A stretch of DNA of 64,000 nt from Planctomycetota bacterium. Its GTDB lineage: Bacteria > Planctomycetota > Uabimicrobiia > Uabimicrobiales > Uabimicrobiaceae. A program made the position numbers and the translations under genes. The notes under the pieces were generated by a model. It made no database searches, had not been told where the DNA came from, and saw nothing but the letters and a program-made list of their open reading frames with translations. Location: positions 1-64,000 of the forward strand of contig JAJDCR010000041.1 of assembly GCA_029260735.1 (NCBI GenBank), written 5' to 3'. The first letter of the stretch is position 1; each line of letters begins with the position of its first letter. Below, piece by piece: positions 28,401 through 37,348 of the stretch.

Positions 28401-30075
28401 TCTCAGAAACAGACCATACCTTAATCATTCGATCATTTCCCGCACTTGCTAGGAATTTACCATCAGGACTAAAACTTACTGACCATATATAGTCTTGGTG
28501 TCCCAAAAAAGTAGTCAATAGCTTTCCTTCGGAAAGCGACCAAAGTTTTATCGTCTTGTCAAAACTAGCGCTCGCAAGAATTTTTCCATCTGGGCTAAAG
28601 CATACCTGACTAATGCCATTTCCATGTCCCTCTAGGGAAAGAAGTAAACTTTGGTTTTCCACTAACCACACATCAATAGTTTTACTCTCTCCTGCCGTCG
28701 CCAAAAATTTACCATCGGGGCTAAAGTTTACTGACCATACTGTATCGGAGCGGTTAGTAAAAGTGCGGTCTAAAGAAGTTTTAACAAACTCCTCTGGGAT
28801 ATAGGAGATGTTGATCTCTTTGGTGCTATTTCCATATTTGTTCCGAGCAAATAGAGAAAATTTATTTTGACCAGGGATCAAATCCAAATCCCAAATGAAA
28901 GAGTTTTTATCACCTTCTAAGGAAATTATATCTTGAGCTCTTCTTTTTTCTTGATTAGCTCCCACCAGATAGACATTATCTGAATCTACATTTTTTACAT
29001 TTACTCGAACTCTTAATGAACTAATGGAAGTATGTTCCCGTCCTACCTGCGGAGAAATAATATCCAGTTGAGGGAGCAACTTAAAAACAGCCTGCTCTTC
29101 AACCTCCTCTAAGTTTTTTATTTCCCATAACTTAAGAGTTTTATCCCAACCTCCGCTGGCCAATATATTTTTTTTAGGATGGTAGCAGACAGTCCATACC
29201 CTTTCACTGTGTCCTTGCCATTTTTCTAAAACAACTCCTAGTTTTATCGACCACAGATGAATCGTTTTATCATTGCTACCACTCGCTAAAATACGACTAT
29301 CCGGACTAAAAGAAAGAGTATAGACTTTTCCTTTATGGCCCTTTAGTGTCTTGATCAGCTTGCCATTTCTTGTAGACCACACTTTAATCGTTTTATCTCG
29401 ACTTGCGCTTGCTAAAAGCTTCCCATCGGGACTAAAACGAAGACACTCAATAGAGCTTTGGTGTCCTCGCCAACTTCTCTTAAACCTTTTTTCTTTAATA
29501 GACCAAAGTTTAATTTTTCCTTCCCAACCTGCACTGGCTAGAATTTCTCCGTCTGGAGAAAATTCTGTGGTATAAACTCCTCCTTGGTGGGAAAAAGTAT
29601 GAGTATTCTCACCACTGGGCAAAGACCAAACCTTTACTTTGCGGTCAGAGCTTCCACTCGCTAGTAATTTTCCATCAGGACTAAAAGAAACGGTCTCAAC
29701 AGATCCAAAATGTCCGAGTAAAGTTTTACGGAGAGTCCCTGTAGTAACATCCCACAAACATACTTTATTATTACCGCTCCCGCTCGCTAAAAGATCCCCC
29801 TTGGGGCTAAAGGCAACCGTGTTGACAACCCAGGAGTCCACTGGTAAGCTAACGTACTCTCTTCCTTCGGGAAGAGACCAAATTTTGATGGTTTTATGAG
29901 TTCCCGCACTAGCTAAGAGTTTTCCATTCGGGCTAAAAGCGACAGAGTTAATGCTCCAAAATTTACCTGTAATTTCTTTCCACTCACTAACGGAAGAGGA
30001 AACTTGAGAAGATAGAAAGGGAGATAGGATGAAAAAAATGCAGATGGTGTAGATAGCGTGTTTGATATGTAGCAT
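25423..30075 (-). CDS. Secreted three-propeller WD40 protein with C-terminal serpin domain
   Basis: 1550 residues from the ATG at 30075 (a TTG one codon earlier is less likely). A signal peptide (ICIFFILSPFLSS) is followed by seven WD40 repeats (about residues 40-330), an Ig-like linker, seven more repeats (about 440-730), a second linker, seven more (about 830-1130) and a third linker; repeats read FSPDGK-LASG-D-TIKLWS. From about residue 1235 (nucleotides 25423-26376) the protein is a serpin: TRITFLNENTYQGSW, FFLSKRKSIDFPMMSQ, AVALPYAGGDMFLYLFLPDE, the hinge VEEKGEAHIV and RPFFYVIGD with FFLGQLVHP. The helical part before the hinge is about 60 residues shorter than usual, and the hinge lacks the Thr and Ala run of inhibitors, so inhibition is uncertain. 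Confidence 0.88.
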   Translation of the reverse strand: MLHIKHAIYTICIFFILSPFLSSQVSSSVSEWKEITGKFWSINSVAFSPNGKLLASAGTHKTIKIWSLPEGREYVSLPVDSWVVNTVAFSPKGDLLASGSGNNKVCLWDVTTGTLRKTLLGHFGSVETVSFSPDGKLLASGSSDRKVKVWSLPSGENTHTFSHQGGVYTTEFSPDGEILASAGWEGKIKLWSIKEKRFKRSWRGHQSSIECLRFSPDGKLLASASRDKTIKVWSTRNGKLIKTLKGHKGKVYTLSFSPDSRILASGSNDKTIHLWSIKLGVVLEKWQGHSERVWTVCYHPKKNILASGGWDKTLKLWEIKNLEEVEEQAVFKLLPQLDIISPQVGREHTSISSLRVRVNVKNVDSDNVYLVGANQEKRRAQDIISLEGDKNSFIWDLDLIPGQNKFSLFARNKYGNSTKEINISYIPEEFVKTSLDRTFTNRSDTVWSVNFSPDGKFLATAGESKTIDVWLVENQSLLLSLEGHGNGISQVCFSPDGKILASASFDKTIKLWSLSEGKLLTTFLGHQDYIWSVSFSPDGKFLASAGNDRMIKVWSVSERVEVATLTDHQGSVNSLAFSPDGETLVSASDDHLIVLWSWIEGKKITSLQGHQDWVQAICFSPDGKILASAGRDQKIYLWSMKTGEILKTIPTELPIEALSFHRSGNFFAGGGAGGDIQVWSSITSILLATIKGHSEGIHTLAFSRNQDLLASSGDDCSLKVWRVEGAEPSQEGNRFVPEIHLLSPGARLHKTSSSIFRIVAQITNVEKLDEVRLNYQEKRFFPLKEHQLEDGFVVSWDVDLLEKENDFEIVAINNHGTQAQKLQIELRSTEFLQGSFWKSLPSKQQDIYSTDFHPSGTYLVCGGSEEAQVWETKSGKLLYSFAQDQGFIRDLAFHPDGKSIALAGGNGQVTLWSFPDGNRLSTLSGHEGVVSSLAFSPDGKYLLSGSDDETMRLWNLEEDEVDVFSPEMGPIFSVAFSPDGETFGCGGESDKIKLWSFSRKSLLKVLDGHKGGVWSLCFSPTGEVIASAGIDKAIRLWFIKTGEEFAALKGHQENVTELAFHPSGRILASSSWDQSVRLWSIQTGTLISTLNRHSDWVWGVTFDETSNTLASAGDDSSLYLWQISETERLPSIAPEVYPKIDVLHPLTVPFATFSDTLLLSASFLNIDNEEDVRVKLKRQKIMAIAEKNQYSQGITLSWKVDLLPGANTIEIVALNAYGSTSRKVLVWKSSDTIDPEVIEAQGNLSIHAFLELAKGFPQENILISPTFMITGVNDGLGEGIVSSKIFQDTAFAQISASRIKDNSTMLENYFRNLYPTVDIKNNYTAQIRSHQNSTRITFLNENTYQGSWLLSFGSDSTRKRAFFLSKRKSIDFPMMSQLGYYLYHQEDGFQAVALPYAGGDMFLYLFLPDEQEGLSSFYEKLNYEKWGYWLKKFQPMVGHVVLPRFQQKCNVFIDDIMKPMFSSNLSLSKTKPLPLDQNKLVLPNQFQQNNIFFVEEKGEAHIVSQEELGPPQQMNIFEMILNRPFFYVIGDSNTKTIFFLGQLVHPNENL

Positions 30076-30127
30076 CAAAAACTCATGGGTAATGAATTAG
30101 GTTTGTGAAAAAATTAAGTCTATATTT

Positions 30128-30239
30128 AGAGCCTGTTACAAAATTAGCTTGCTAGAAAACTTTCTGAAATTTTTCTGAAATTTTTCTGACAAGAAGCTAG
30201 TTTCATAACAGGCTCTCAGAAGGGCAAATTCGCCCTTCT
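30128..30239. repeat. AGAGCCTGTTA dyad repeat plus adjacent hairpin
   Basis: AGAGCCTGTTA (30128-30138) and its complement (30206-30216) bracket an 85-base dyad. A related short copy is at 35191-35240. Next to it, AGAAGGGC-AAATTC-GCCCTTCT (30218-30239) forms an 8-base hairpin 8 bases from the rlmI stop and may serve as its terminator, though without a T-tract. Confidence 0.65.
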
Positions 30240-30247
30240 AAATAAAC

Positions 30248-31456
30248 TTAGGTCACACAACAAAAAAGCGTTTTTAGGTAAACATTCTCCAAACAAGCCG
30301 GGTTGGCCGGATGATCTGGCCCTGGTCCCGCAGAATGAAAAACTTTAACCTGACGACCAACATCAATGGCTGCTTTATTAAGCAGAGCAAGAAACTTATG
30401 AGAGCTAATATCTCCTGAGCAATCACAAGTTATCAATATCCCATTACGAGGAAGCATCTTCATCGCAGACATATTCAATTTTTTTAAGGCTTGCATACCA
30501 TTTTCTAAACTCTTTTTATCGGGAGCCACTTTTGGAGGGTCCAAAACAATTAGATCGAATTTGTTACCAGCTTCTTGCATTTCAGGTATCTTTTTGAAGG
30601 CATCGGCTTTAATAAAGTTGGCTTTTTTACAATGGTTCACCGAAACATTTGTCTCTGCCATACTCAACGCTAAAGGAGAGCTATCTAAAAACGTAACTTC
30701 TTTTGCTCCTCCCTTACCTGATAAATATACTCCGAAACCTCCGGTATAGCAAAAGGCATCCAAAACTTTTTTTCCTTGGCCAAAAGAAGCTGCTTCTAAG
30801 CGGTTTTCTCGTTGGTCTAAGTAAAATCCTGTTTTTTGGCCTTTGACCAAATTCACCAAAAATGTCGCTCCATACTCGTGTACCTCAAAAATTTGAGGTG
30901 GTTCAGGGCCGTAGATGCTGTGATCTATCTCCTTCATTCCTTCGAGTTTTCGATAGCCTGCCGTGTAACGTTCGATGACAGTATCAACCCCTAACATGTC
31001 GCAAAGGGTATTCATAATCATTTCTTTTCTCTGGTCCATCCCCAAAGAGGTGAACTGCATAGAAAGAAATTCTCCATAAACATCGACAGTCAAACCAGGT
31101 AGTCCATCGGCCTCACTATGAATGAGACGATAGCTATTGGTTCTCTTAGGTAAATTTAAAACTTCATGACGCAAGACTATTGCGTTTTTTATTTTTTCAT
31201 GAAAAAAATTATTATCAATCTTCTCATGGAGATCCCATGAGAGAAGACGGACACGTATCTGGGAGTGTTCATTATAAAACCCTTTCCCAATAAACCGTCT
31301 TTGATCATCTAAGACATCAACCACGTCACCATTCTCTGGTTTTCCTTTGACATCTTTAATTGCTCCTGAGAAAACCCAAGGATGCTGATGCCAAAATGGT
31401 TTTGCTTTTCCCTTTTTAAGGGTTATTTCACTTTTTTTAGTAAAAGAAAATGCCAT
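30248..31456 (-). CDS. rlmI: 23S rRNA cytosine-5 methyltransferase, RlmI-type
   Basis: 402 residues with a PUA-like N-domain (HPWVFSGAIKDVKG), a central domain and a SAM methyltransferase core: DAFCYTGGFGVYL, VTFLDSSPLAL, and DPPKVAP with ITCDCSG supplying the catalytic cysteine region. Family members methylate C1962 of 23S rRNA (E. coli numbering) using SAM. It starts 17 bases after the stop of the large peptidase gene on the same strand and is probably co-transcribed. Orthology to RlmI proper, rather than a close paralogue, is likely but unproven. Confidence 0.88.
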   Translation of the reverse strand: MAFSFTKKSEITLKKGKAKPFWHQHPWVFSGAIKDVKGKPENGDVVDVLDDQRRFIGKGFYNEHSQIRVRLLSWDLHEKIDNNFFHEKIKNAIVLRHEVLNLPKRTNSYRLIHSEADGLPGLTVDVYGEFLSMQFTSLGMDQRKEMIMNTLCDMLGVDTVIERYTAGYRKLEGMKEIDHSIYGPEPPQIFEVHEYGATFLVNLVKGQKTGFYLDQRENRLEAASFGQGKKVLDAFCYTGGFGVYLSGKGGAKEVTFLDSSPLALSMAETNVSVNHCKKANFIKADAFKKIPEMQEAGNKFDLIVLDPPKVAPDKKSLENGMQALKKLNMSAMKMLPRNGILITCDCSGDISSHKFLALLNKAAIDVGRQVKVFHSAGPGPDHPANPACLENVYLKTLFCCVT

Positions 31457-31473
31457 TCTCTAAATCCTAATTC

Positions 31474-34400
31474 CTAGCGTTTGCCTAAAGTTACTTCTAC
31501 CTGCAAGGTTTTGTTTTGGCGTTGAAACTGAACATTTACTTTATCTCCCACTTTGTGCTCACGAAGAGCATGGGCTAACTGAGCTAGGTCGTCAGTTGGA
31601 AAACTTCCCACTTTCTGTATAATATCTCCCTTTTTTAAACCCGCTTTAGCGGCGGGAGAATCCGGGACTACACCAGTCAATCGGACTCCTTTCCCTACAT
31701 AGGTAAAATCAGGGACACTTCCTAAACTAGCTCTTTTTTTGCTAGAAGGAGAAGAGGGGGTGGGGTTTGTTTTTGATAATTGAGATGTCAATGGTTGAGG
31801 ACGAGAGGCCAAGTACTCTAATGCTTCTGATGTAATCAGAGTCACTTTAATCAATCCATCTAGGGAAATCTTATCTGTAGTATCTTGGGGCGTATGTAAA
31901 TCAATATGAGCCCCGGAAAAAATTTGTACAGAAGGAATTCCTTTTTCCTGAAAACTAACATGATCACTACTAGAGATCGTTTTAGGAACAGATTGGACAG
32001 GCACATTCGTAACAGCTCCGCAACCGAAAAACAAAAAGGGCCACTCGCGCGCCGAGTTAGTTCCCAGTATCATTAAGGGCTGTTTTTCTAAACGTCCTAC
32101 CGTATCAAGGTTAATCATTGCCAAAACTTTAGAGTAGTCTTTTGCAGGCCACTGAGAAACAAAATAACGCGATCCCAAGAGTCCAGCCTCTTCTCCACTA
32201 AAAGAAATAAAGAGAATAGGCCGAGGGACAGATTTACTTTTAAAAATATTTGCCAGCTCTAAAAGAACTGATACCCCGCTTGCATTATCGTCTGCTCCAG
32301 AGTGGACTTTTCCCTGGTTGTTTGCTTTGACATCAGGCCATCCCAAGCCTAAATGGTCATAATGAGCAGCTATAATCACCGGAGAGTCTTGGTACTTAGG
32401 ATCACTTCCCGGCAATCTACCGACAACGTTTTTCAGGGTCATAAAACGCAAGGGATTTCCCGTTTTGACTTGCCAACTTTGGAAAAAGCTGTTGGCATCT
32501 CCTGCAGGTTCTAATCCAATGCTCTGAAATTGCTCAGCAATATATTGAGCAACTTGGTCAAGTTCGGGACTTCCTAGCCCTCTTCCTTTTTTGTTAGAGT
32601 CGCCAATGTACTCAAGATGTTTTTTTAAACGTTCTCGATTAACAGGAGAAGGTAACTCAGCTAAAGCGTGACGGGGAGGAAAAGGTTTTGGCGCCACTAA
32701 AGTGTTTGTAAAAAAATGAGTCATTTGGGAATGAACAATCGGCCACTGGCCTTTTTCAATATTGTCCGCCTTGGTACCAGTAAAAGCCAAATAGCTGTAT
32801 TTGCCATAGTGAGGGAGTTTTCTAGCCAGGTGAGTTAAAGCTTCCTGGGGGCCCCCCACAATCCAGCCTAAAGCAAGGTCTTCATCCTTGGGATGAGCGG
32901 CGGTAAGAACAACTATGTTCTCGGACAAGTCTATGCTTTTTTCTTGAATACGTATTTTCTTTGTGCTAATCAATCCACCGCGGTCTTTCAACCACGGGCC
33001 AAAAGAAGAGGCAAAACGATTGTTTTTTCCGACAAGCCAAACCGATGCTTTTTCAGGAAGCTTATCTATCTCATTATCCCGAATAAATTTGATTGGGAGA
33101 ACTCGGCCTCGGTTCCAAGCTTGCAAAGCTCTCTCGCTTTCTTTTATCCACTCTTTATTCTCTTCACTTGAAAGAATAACACACAAACGAGGACTTCCAA
33201 AAACCTGCCCCATTGAAGAAGGTATCTCACTGCGATCAACTCGCCGAAAAAGATCAAAATAAGGATCAATATCTAAACGAAGTGCTTTCTCTGGTAAATC
33301 AAGAGAAACAGTAGCTTTCTTCTCTGATAAAGAAACTTTTTGGATTTGAGCTTTCTCAGCCTTTGAAAAAGTGATCGCTATCGGAATTTCCATTTCAAGA
33401 GGGTCTGTCGTGCCGCTTTGCTCTAAGGTAAACTCCAGTTTGTTTTGTCCCGCTTGCTTTTTCTGAGAAATTTCTGACACTCGAATTTGAGGAGCACCTT
33501 CTCGCTCAACCCTTTCCGAGAAAAATCGTTTAAGATCTTGTCCAGAAACCTCACTAAAAACACGTTCTATATCAAAAAAAGTAGCTTTTTGAAACCGGTG
33601 GTCTAGAAAAAACTTACGCAAAGCTTTGATAAAAAGACGATCTCCTACTCTCATCCTAAGTTCATGAAAAAGCATCAGTGATTTTCCGTAGCCGACCGCT
33701 TCTGTGGCCGGAGAATGTCTTGCTCGAAACGCCAATAAGGCAAAATCTTCTTGGTCTCGAACAAAATCGCGATACTTTTGCAAAACATTACGACGGTAAA
33801 GATGGCCTTGTCCCCCTTGTTCTTTGAAGAGATGATCGGCCAAATAAGCAGTTAGTCCTTCGCACCAGTTGCCTTTTTCATAATCGACAAAGACTCCATT
33901 TCCCCACCAGTTGTGCAATATTTCATGAGGATAAGAAGACCTCAAAATAAAAGGAAAACGAATAATTCTTTGTCCCAACAAGGTAAAGGAAGGCATTCCA
34001 TAGCCACTTTCCCAGAAATTTTCCACTAAAGCAAATTTCTGGTAAGGATATTCTCCTAAAAGTTGCTCATACATCAAAAGATACTGATGGGTTGCTGTAA
34101 GATACTTTTGGGCTAAAGCTTTATCTTTTTCATGCAAATACACTAAAGCAGTAACGTCATTCTGGGTATCTTCATAGCGAACAAGAGGCCCTCCGACAAT
34201 ATAGATTTCCTCCATCGGAATAGAGCAATCCCAGACGACCGTACGAGTTTCCTCTTGCTTTTCTTGTCTCAAGACTTCCTTTCCTTGGGAGATAATTTCC
34301 CAGTTAGCTGGGCCAGTAACCTCCAAACGAAAAGAAACCATTTCATCTTTCCCTTGAGGATACCAAAAACTAGAACTCGAAAGATAAACTCCCTCAGTTG

Positions 34401-34860
34401 AAATAATCCCGGCTGTTTCCTGAAAGCTGCGGGTATACTCCTGCTTTTGTTGCTTCAGAGGTGCCTTAACCGTACCTCGATAACGAAGGGATATATCACA
34501 TTGACGAGTAGATATTTCCTGGAGGGGTGTCAGTAGATAGGCCTTTACAGGAACCAGAGTTTTTGGATCAATAATGTAGGAGTTTATTCCCATTTTGCTT
34601 TTTTGAATCGCTCCTAAATCATCTAATTTCCACTCAGGGGAAAGGACTTCGACAGTAAAATTCCCATGAAGAAAAAACATTAAAGAATCTTGAGGATGGG
34701 ACAAGCGACAAGTCATTATGTCTTGAGCTTCTAAAGTTTGATTCTCAGGAGAAAGATCTACAGTGATACTATGAGCAGCAATCTCTGCCCCTGATACACT
34801 GCTAAAGGAAGGGACAATAAAAAAAAAGAGGATGGTGAAGAAAGCAAGTCGTGTAAGCAT
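31474..34860 (-). CDS. Exported M1-M28-PDZ metallopeptidase fusion
   Basis: 1128 residues with a signal peptide. The first half is an M1 (aminopeptidase N-like) unit: HEILHNWWGN supplies HExxH and the third zinc ligand is the Glu in GNWCEGLTAYL. The second half is an M28 peptidase with ligands in AAHYDHLG, GADDNASG, FSGEEAGLLG, NLDTVGR and SSDHVSF. A C-terminal PDZ domain follows (VGKGVRLTGVVPDSPAAKAG, KGDIIQKVG). Two complete zinc aminopeptidase centres on one exported chain would let it strip peptides outside the membrane, with the PDZ domain holding partners. In the M1 site the spacing from HExxH to Glu is one residue short of E. coli PepN. Confidence 0.9.
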   Translation of the reverse strand: MLTRLAFFTILFFFIVPSFSSVSGAEIAAHSITVDLSPENQTLEAQDIMTCRLSHPQDSLMFFLHGNFTVEVLSPEWKLDDLGAIQKSKMGINSYIIDPKTLVPVKAYLLTPLQEISTRQCDISLRYRGTVKAPLKQQKQEYTRSFQETAGIISTEGVYLSSSSFWYPQGKDEMVSFRLEVTGPANWEIISQGKEVLRQEKQEETRTVVWDCSIPMEEIYIVGGPLVRYEDTQNDVTALVYLHEKDKALAQKYLTATHQYLLMYEQLLGEYPYQKFALVENFWESGYGMPSFTLLGQRIIRFPFILRSSYPHEILHNWWGNGVFVDYEKGNWCEGLTAYLADHLFKEQGGQGHLYRRNVLQKYRDFVRDQEDFALLAFRARHSPATEAVGYGKSLMLFHELRMRVGDRLFIKALRKFFLDHRFQKATFFDIERVFSEVSGQDLKRFFSERVEREGAPQIRVSEISQKKQAGQNKLEFTLEQSGTTDPLEMEIPIAITFSKAEKAQIQKVSLSEKKATVSLDLPEKALRLDIDPYFDLFRRVDRSEIPSSMGQVFGSPRLCVILSSEENKEWIKESERALQAWNRGRVLPIKFIRDNEIDKLPEKASVWLVGKNNRFASSFGPWLKDRGGLISTKKIRIQEKSIDLSENIVVLTAAHPKDEDLALGWIVGGPQEALTHLARKLPHYGKYSYLAFTGTKADNIEKGQWPIVHSQMTHFFTNTLVAPKPFPPRHALAELPSPVNRERLKKHLEYIGDSNKKGRGLGSPELDQVAQYIAEQFQSIGLEPAGDANSFFQSWQVKTGNPLRFMTLKNVVGRLPGSDPKYQDSPVIIAAHYDHLGLGWPDVKANNQGKVHSGADDNASGVSVLLELANIFKSKSVPRPILFISFSGEEAGLLGSRYFVSQWPAKDYSKVLAMINLDTVGRLEKQPLMILGTNSAREWPFLFFGCGAVTNVPVQSVPKTISSSDHVSFQEKGIPSVQIFSGAHIDLHTPQDTTDKISLDGLIKVTLITSEALEYLASRPQPLTSQLSKTNPTPSSPSSKKRASLGSVPDFTYVGKGVRLTGVVPDSPAAKAGLKKGDIIQKVGSFPTDDLAQLAHALREHKVGDKVNVQFQRQNKTLQVEVTLGKR

Positions 34861-35275
34861 ATTCGGTACCCAAAAGTTTCTAAAATGATACCTTAACTAG
34901 TATCTTGGTTGTATCAAATCTAGACAATGATATTAAATTCTATTTATATATGTCAAATCCTTTTTAAGACAAGTGATAAATAGTTAGTGGTGTTCGTCAT
35001 TTCTTTTCCAAAAAATTCTTTTTTCAAGAACTCTTTTTTGTTGAAGTTTTCTCTATTTTACCTAAAATATCTTAAGGGATTCAAGGAACTGACACCAGTT
35101 CCTTAGACTAAGTATGGGGAAAAAAGTTATTCAAACCAAATATTTCTTTAAATTTTGCTTTGGGACTTTATTTATCAAGATATTTATCAAGGGCCTGTTA
35201 TAAAACTAGCTTTCGTCAGAAAAATTTCATAACAGGCTCTAAAATGCTACTTTACAGCTTCGTCTGGAGTAAACT
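34861..35275. other. Divergent intergenic region with hairpin
   Basis: 415 bases between the leftward peptidase and the rightward FHA/TPR gene. It holds a perfect 9-base hairpin, AAGGAACTG-ACAC-CAGTTCCTT (35083-35104), without a T-tract, and the short dyad repeat at 35191-35240. No gene or clear promoter was found. Confidence 0.5.
35191..35240. repeat. GCCTGTTA dyad repeat, short copy
   Basis: GCCTGTTA (35193-35200) and TAACAGGC (35230-35237) enclose a compact version of the repeat at 30128-30216; TTTCATAACAGGCTCT is shared word for word. Confidence 0.65.
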
Positions 35276-37348
35276 ATGGCCAATTTAATCTATTATATCG
35301 ACAAAGAACAAGTATACACCCAAAAAATAGATGACTCTATTGATAAAATCAAAGTAGGAAAAAACGACCAATGCCATCACGTTCTACCAGGCAATGAAAA
35401 AATTAAAAATCTTCACTTTATTTTACACCACGAGGGAAGATATGAAATTTATCCTCTCGGACCTTGTCAAATTGCAGGAAAAGTATTGCCAATCAAGGAA
35501 TGGTTTCCTTTAGGCTATGATCAGCCTTGTTACTTAAATCACAAATGCTATATAATGTTGGAGTCCGATGGAGACACCGACCGCATTAGCACTCATAATA
35601 TTCGAAATTTTTCTGCTTTTCTCACCGAACATGGCATTGCCAATGTAGATTTCGACAAAAAAACTTCCCCAGAAGCAGCTCCTGAAGAAAAAGGTAATCT
35701 CTTAGAAAACGCCTTTTCCCAGGATGACACTTCCTCCAAACCACCTCTGCAAAAATCTCCTCCTCCCAAAAAGAGAGTATCCAAAGAAGTTCCTACTCCT
35801 CCCAAAAAGAAAGTCTCTAAAAAGATTTCTCCTCCTGCAGTTCCCCAAAGTACCATTCCTAGCGAAAAAGAAATACAGGCGAAGTATGACCAAAAACGGG
35901 AGAGAATAGAAGAGGCTTTTCAGAAGAAAGAAAACCGTTGGTGGAAAAGCCCCTACCTATGGATAGGGGCAATTCTTCTTATACTTTTCCAAGTCTTAAC
36001 AAGTAATCCATCCGAAGAAATACAAATTGAAACGGAACCCCAACTCAGCTTTGCTCAAAAAAAATTCTTAGAACTAGAAGAACACTTAAAAAAAACGCAG
36101 AACCAAGAAAAAGGATGGGAAACCGCTATCCAAGAAGCTCAAGACTACTGTAAACAATTCCCTGATAGCGAAGAAAGTGCAAAAGTCAAAGTCTACATTG
36201 CCAAAATGTTCCAAAACCAAGAAGAGAAAAAAGCCAAAAAAGACTACGATGATATTTTTAATCAGTTAAAACCATTTTTAGAAAAAAATGACTTCCAAAA
36301 AGCTTATGAAATATTAAATTTGGCCGAGCAAAACAAAAACCTGAAGTCTAAACAAAAAGAAATCCATCAGCAAAAACAAGATATCCAAACCCTTGCCCAA
36401 GCTAGCTTTGAAAAACTCCTAAAAGAAAGTGAGCAAATGGTAAAAGAAGGAGATCTGCTTGGTGCTCTTACTCTACTACAAGCTGAGCATGAACGCCAAC
36501 TCGAAAGCAACCATCTTCCTCTAGAGAAAAAAATTAGTGCCGTGCAAACCCTCCAGAAAAAAAGCAAACTCTTCTGGCAATTTTGCGAACTTCAAGATAA
36601 TCTCTATGCTCTCCTAAAAAAACGGGAGTTTTCTCAAGCCCAAGAGAAAGTCCAAGAATACGCCAGTCAGTTTGAAAACCCGACCCCTTTTATCAAAGAC
36701 TACCAGAGCGATATCCAAATCGTCCAAAAATGTGACAATCTTTTCTGGAAAACCCTAGAGCAAAAAATTAAAGGAAAAACTTTTAAACTTTATCTCAAAT
36801 CGCGAAAAACGGTTTCCGGAAAAATAGCAACAGTTTCTTCGAAAAAACAAAGCCTTATCCTCTTTGATCCGAAAAAAAGGGCAACCACTAACTACACTAT
36901 TGCTGATCTCAGCTGGAAAACTCGTAAACAAATATTTTCTATAGGCATGGATCTAAAGAAAGAGCTAAACCGAATAGACTTAGCTTTGTATCTCCTGGTT
37001 CACACACGTCTTCTCGATGCTGCCGAGCAATTAGAAGGACTCTCCCCCCAAAAAAGCAATATTATAAAAGAAAAAATTGCCCGCACAGTCATCAATCTTG
37101 TTCGGCACTACGCCCAAGAAAGCGACTATGAAAAACTGCAGTCTATTATGGCCAATTTACGCAACTGTGGTCAAAGTGAAACCTTTCAAACCCTACAAGA
37201 ACAATTGGCAATGAAGCTGTGGAACTTGGCTCAAAAAAGCGAAAAAAGAGAGCAACGCACTTTTCTCTACCAATCGATCATCAATTACTTCACCTATAGC
37301 GCAGGAGCTGAGAAGGTAAGAGCATTGATTCAGAAGGGGGACTTTTGA
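35276..37348 (+). CDS. FHA-like membrane protein with helical/TPR-like repeats
   Basis: 690 residues. The first 110 resemble a degenerate FHA fold (KIKVGKNDQCHHVLP, LHFILHHEGRYEIYPLG), followed by a Pro/Lys-rich linker (about 140-195), one membrane helix (YLWIGAILLILFQVL, about 228-242) and a long charged helical region rich in Lys, Gln and Glu that fits TPR-like or coiled-coil repeats. It could be a phosphopeptide-binding scaffold for the Ser/Thr kinases of this organism, but the FHA binding residues are not well kept. Its stop codon lies inside the first unit of the downstream repeat array. Confidence 0.65.
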   Translation: MANLIYYIDKEQVYTQKIDDSIDKIKVGKNDQCHHVLPGNEKIKNLHFILHHEGRYEIYPLGPCQIAGKVLPIKEWFPLGYDQPCYLNHKCYIMLESDGDTDRISTHNIRNFSAFLTEHGIANVDFDKKTSPEAAPEEKGNLLENAFSQDDTSSKPPLQKSPPPKKRVSKEVPTPPKKKVSKKISPPAVPQSTIPSEKEIQAKYDQKRERIEEAFQKKENRWWKSPYLWIGAILLILFQVLTSNPSEEIQIETEPQLSFAQKKFLELEEHLKKTQNQEKGWETAIQEAQDYCKQFPDSEESAKVKVYIAKMFQNQEEKKAKKDYDDIFNQLKPFLEKNDFQKAYEILNLAEQNKNLKSKQKEIHQQKQDIQTLAQASFEKLLKESEQMVKEGDLLGALTLLQAEHERQLESNHLPLEKKISAVQTLQKKSKLFWQFCELQDNLYALLKKREFSQAQEKVQEYASQFENPTPFIKDYQSDIQIVQKCDNLFWKTLEQKIKGKTFKLYLKSRKTVSGKIATVSSKKQSLILFDPKKRATTNYTIADLSWKTRKQIFSIGMDLKKELNRIDLALYLLVHTRLLDAAEQLEGLSPQKSNIIKEKIARTVINLVRHYAQESDYEKLQSIMANLRNCGQSETFQTLQEQLAMKLWNLAQKSEKREQRTFLYQSIINYFTYSAGAEKVRALIQKGDF

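Noticed and set aside
26710-29899. Plus-strand frames across the WD40 gene
   Set aside because: Periodic shadows of WD40 repeats on the opposite strand.
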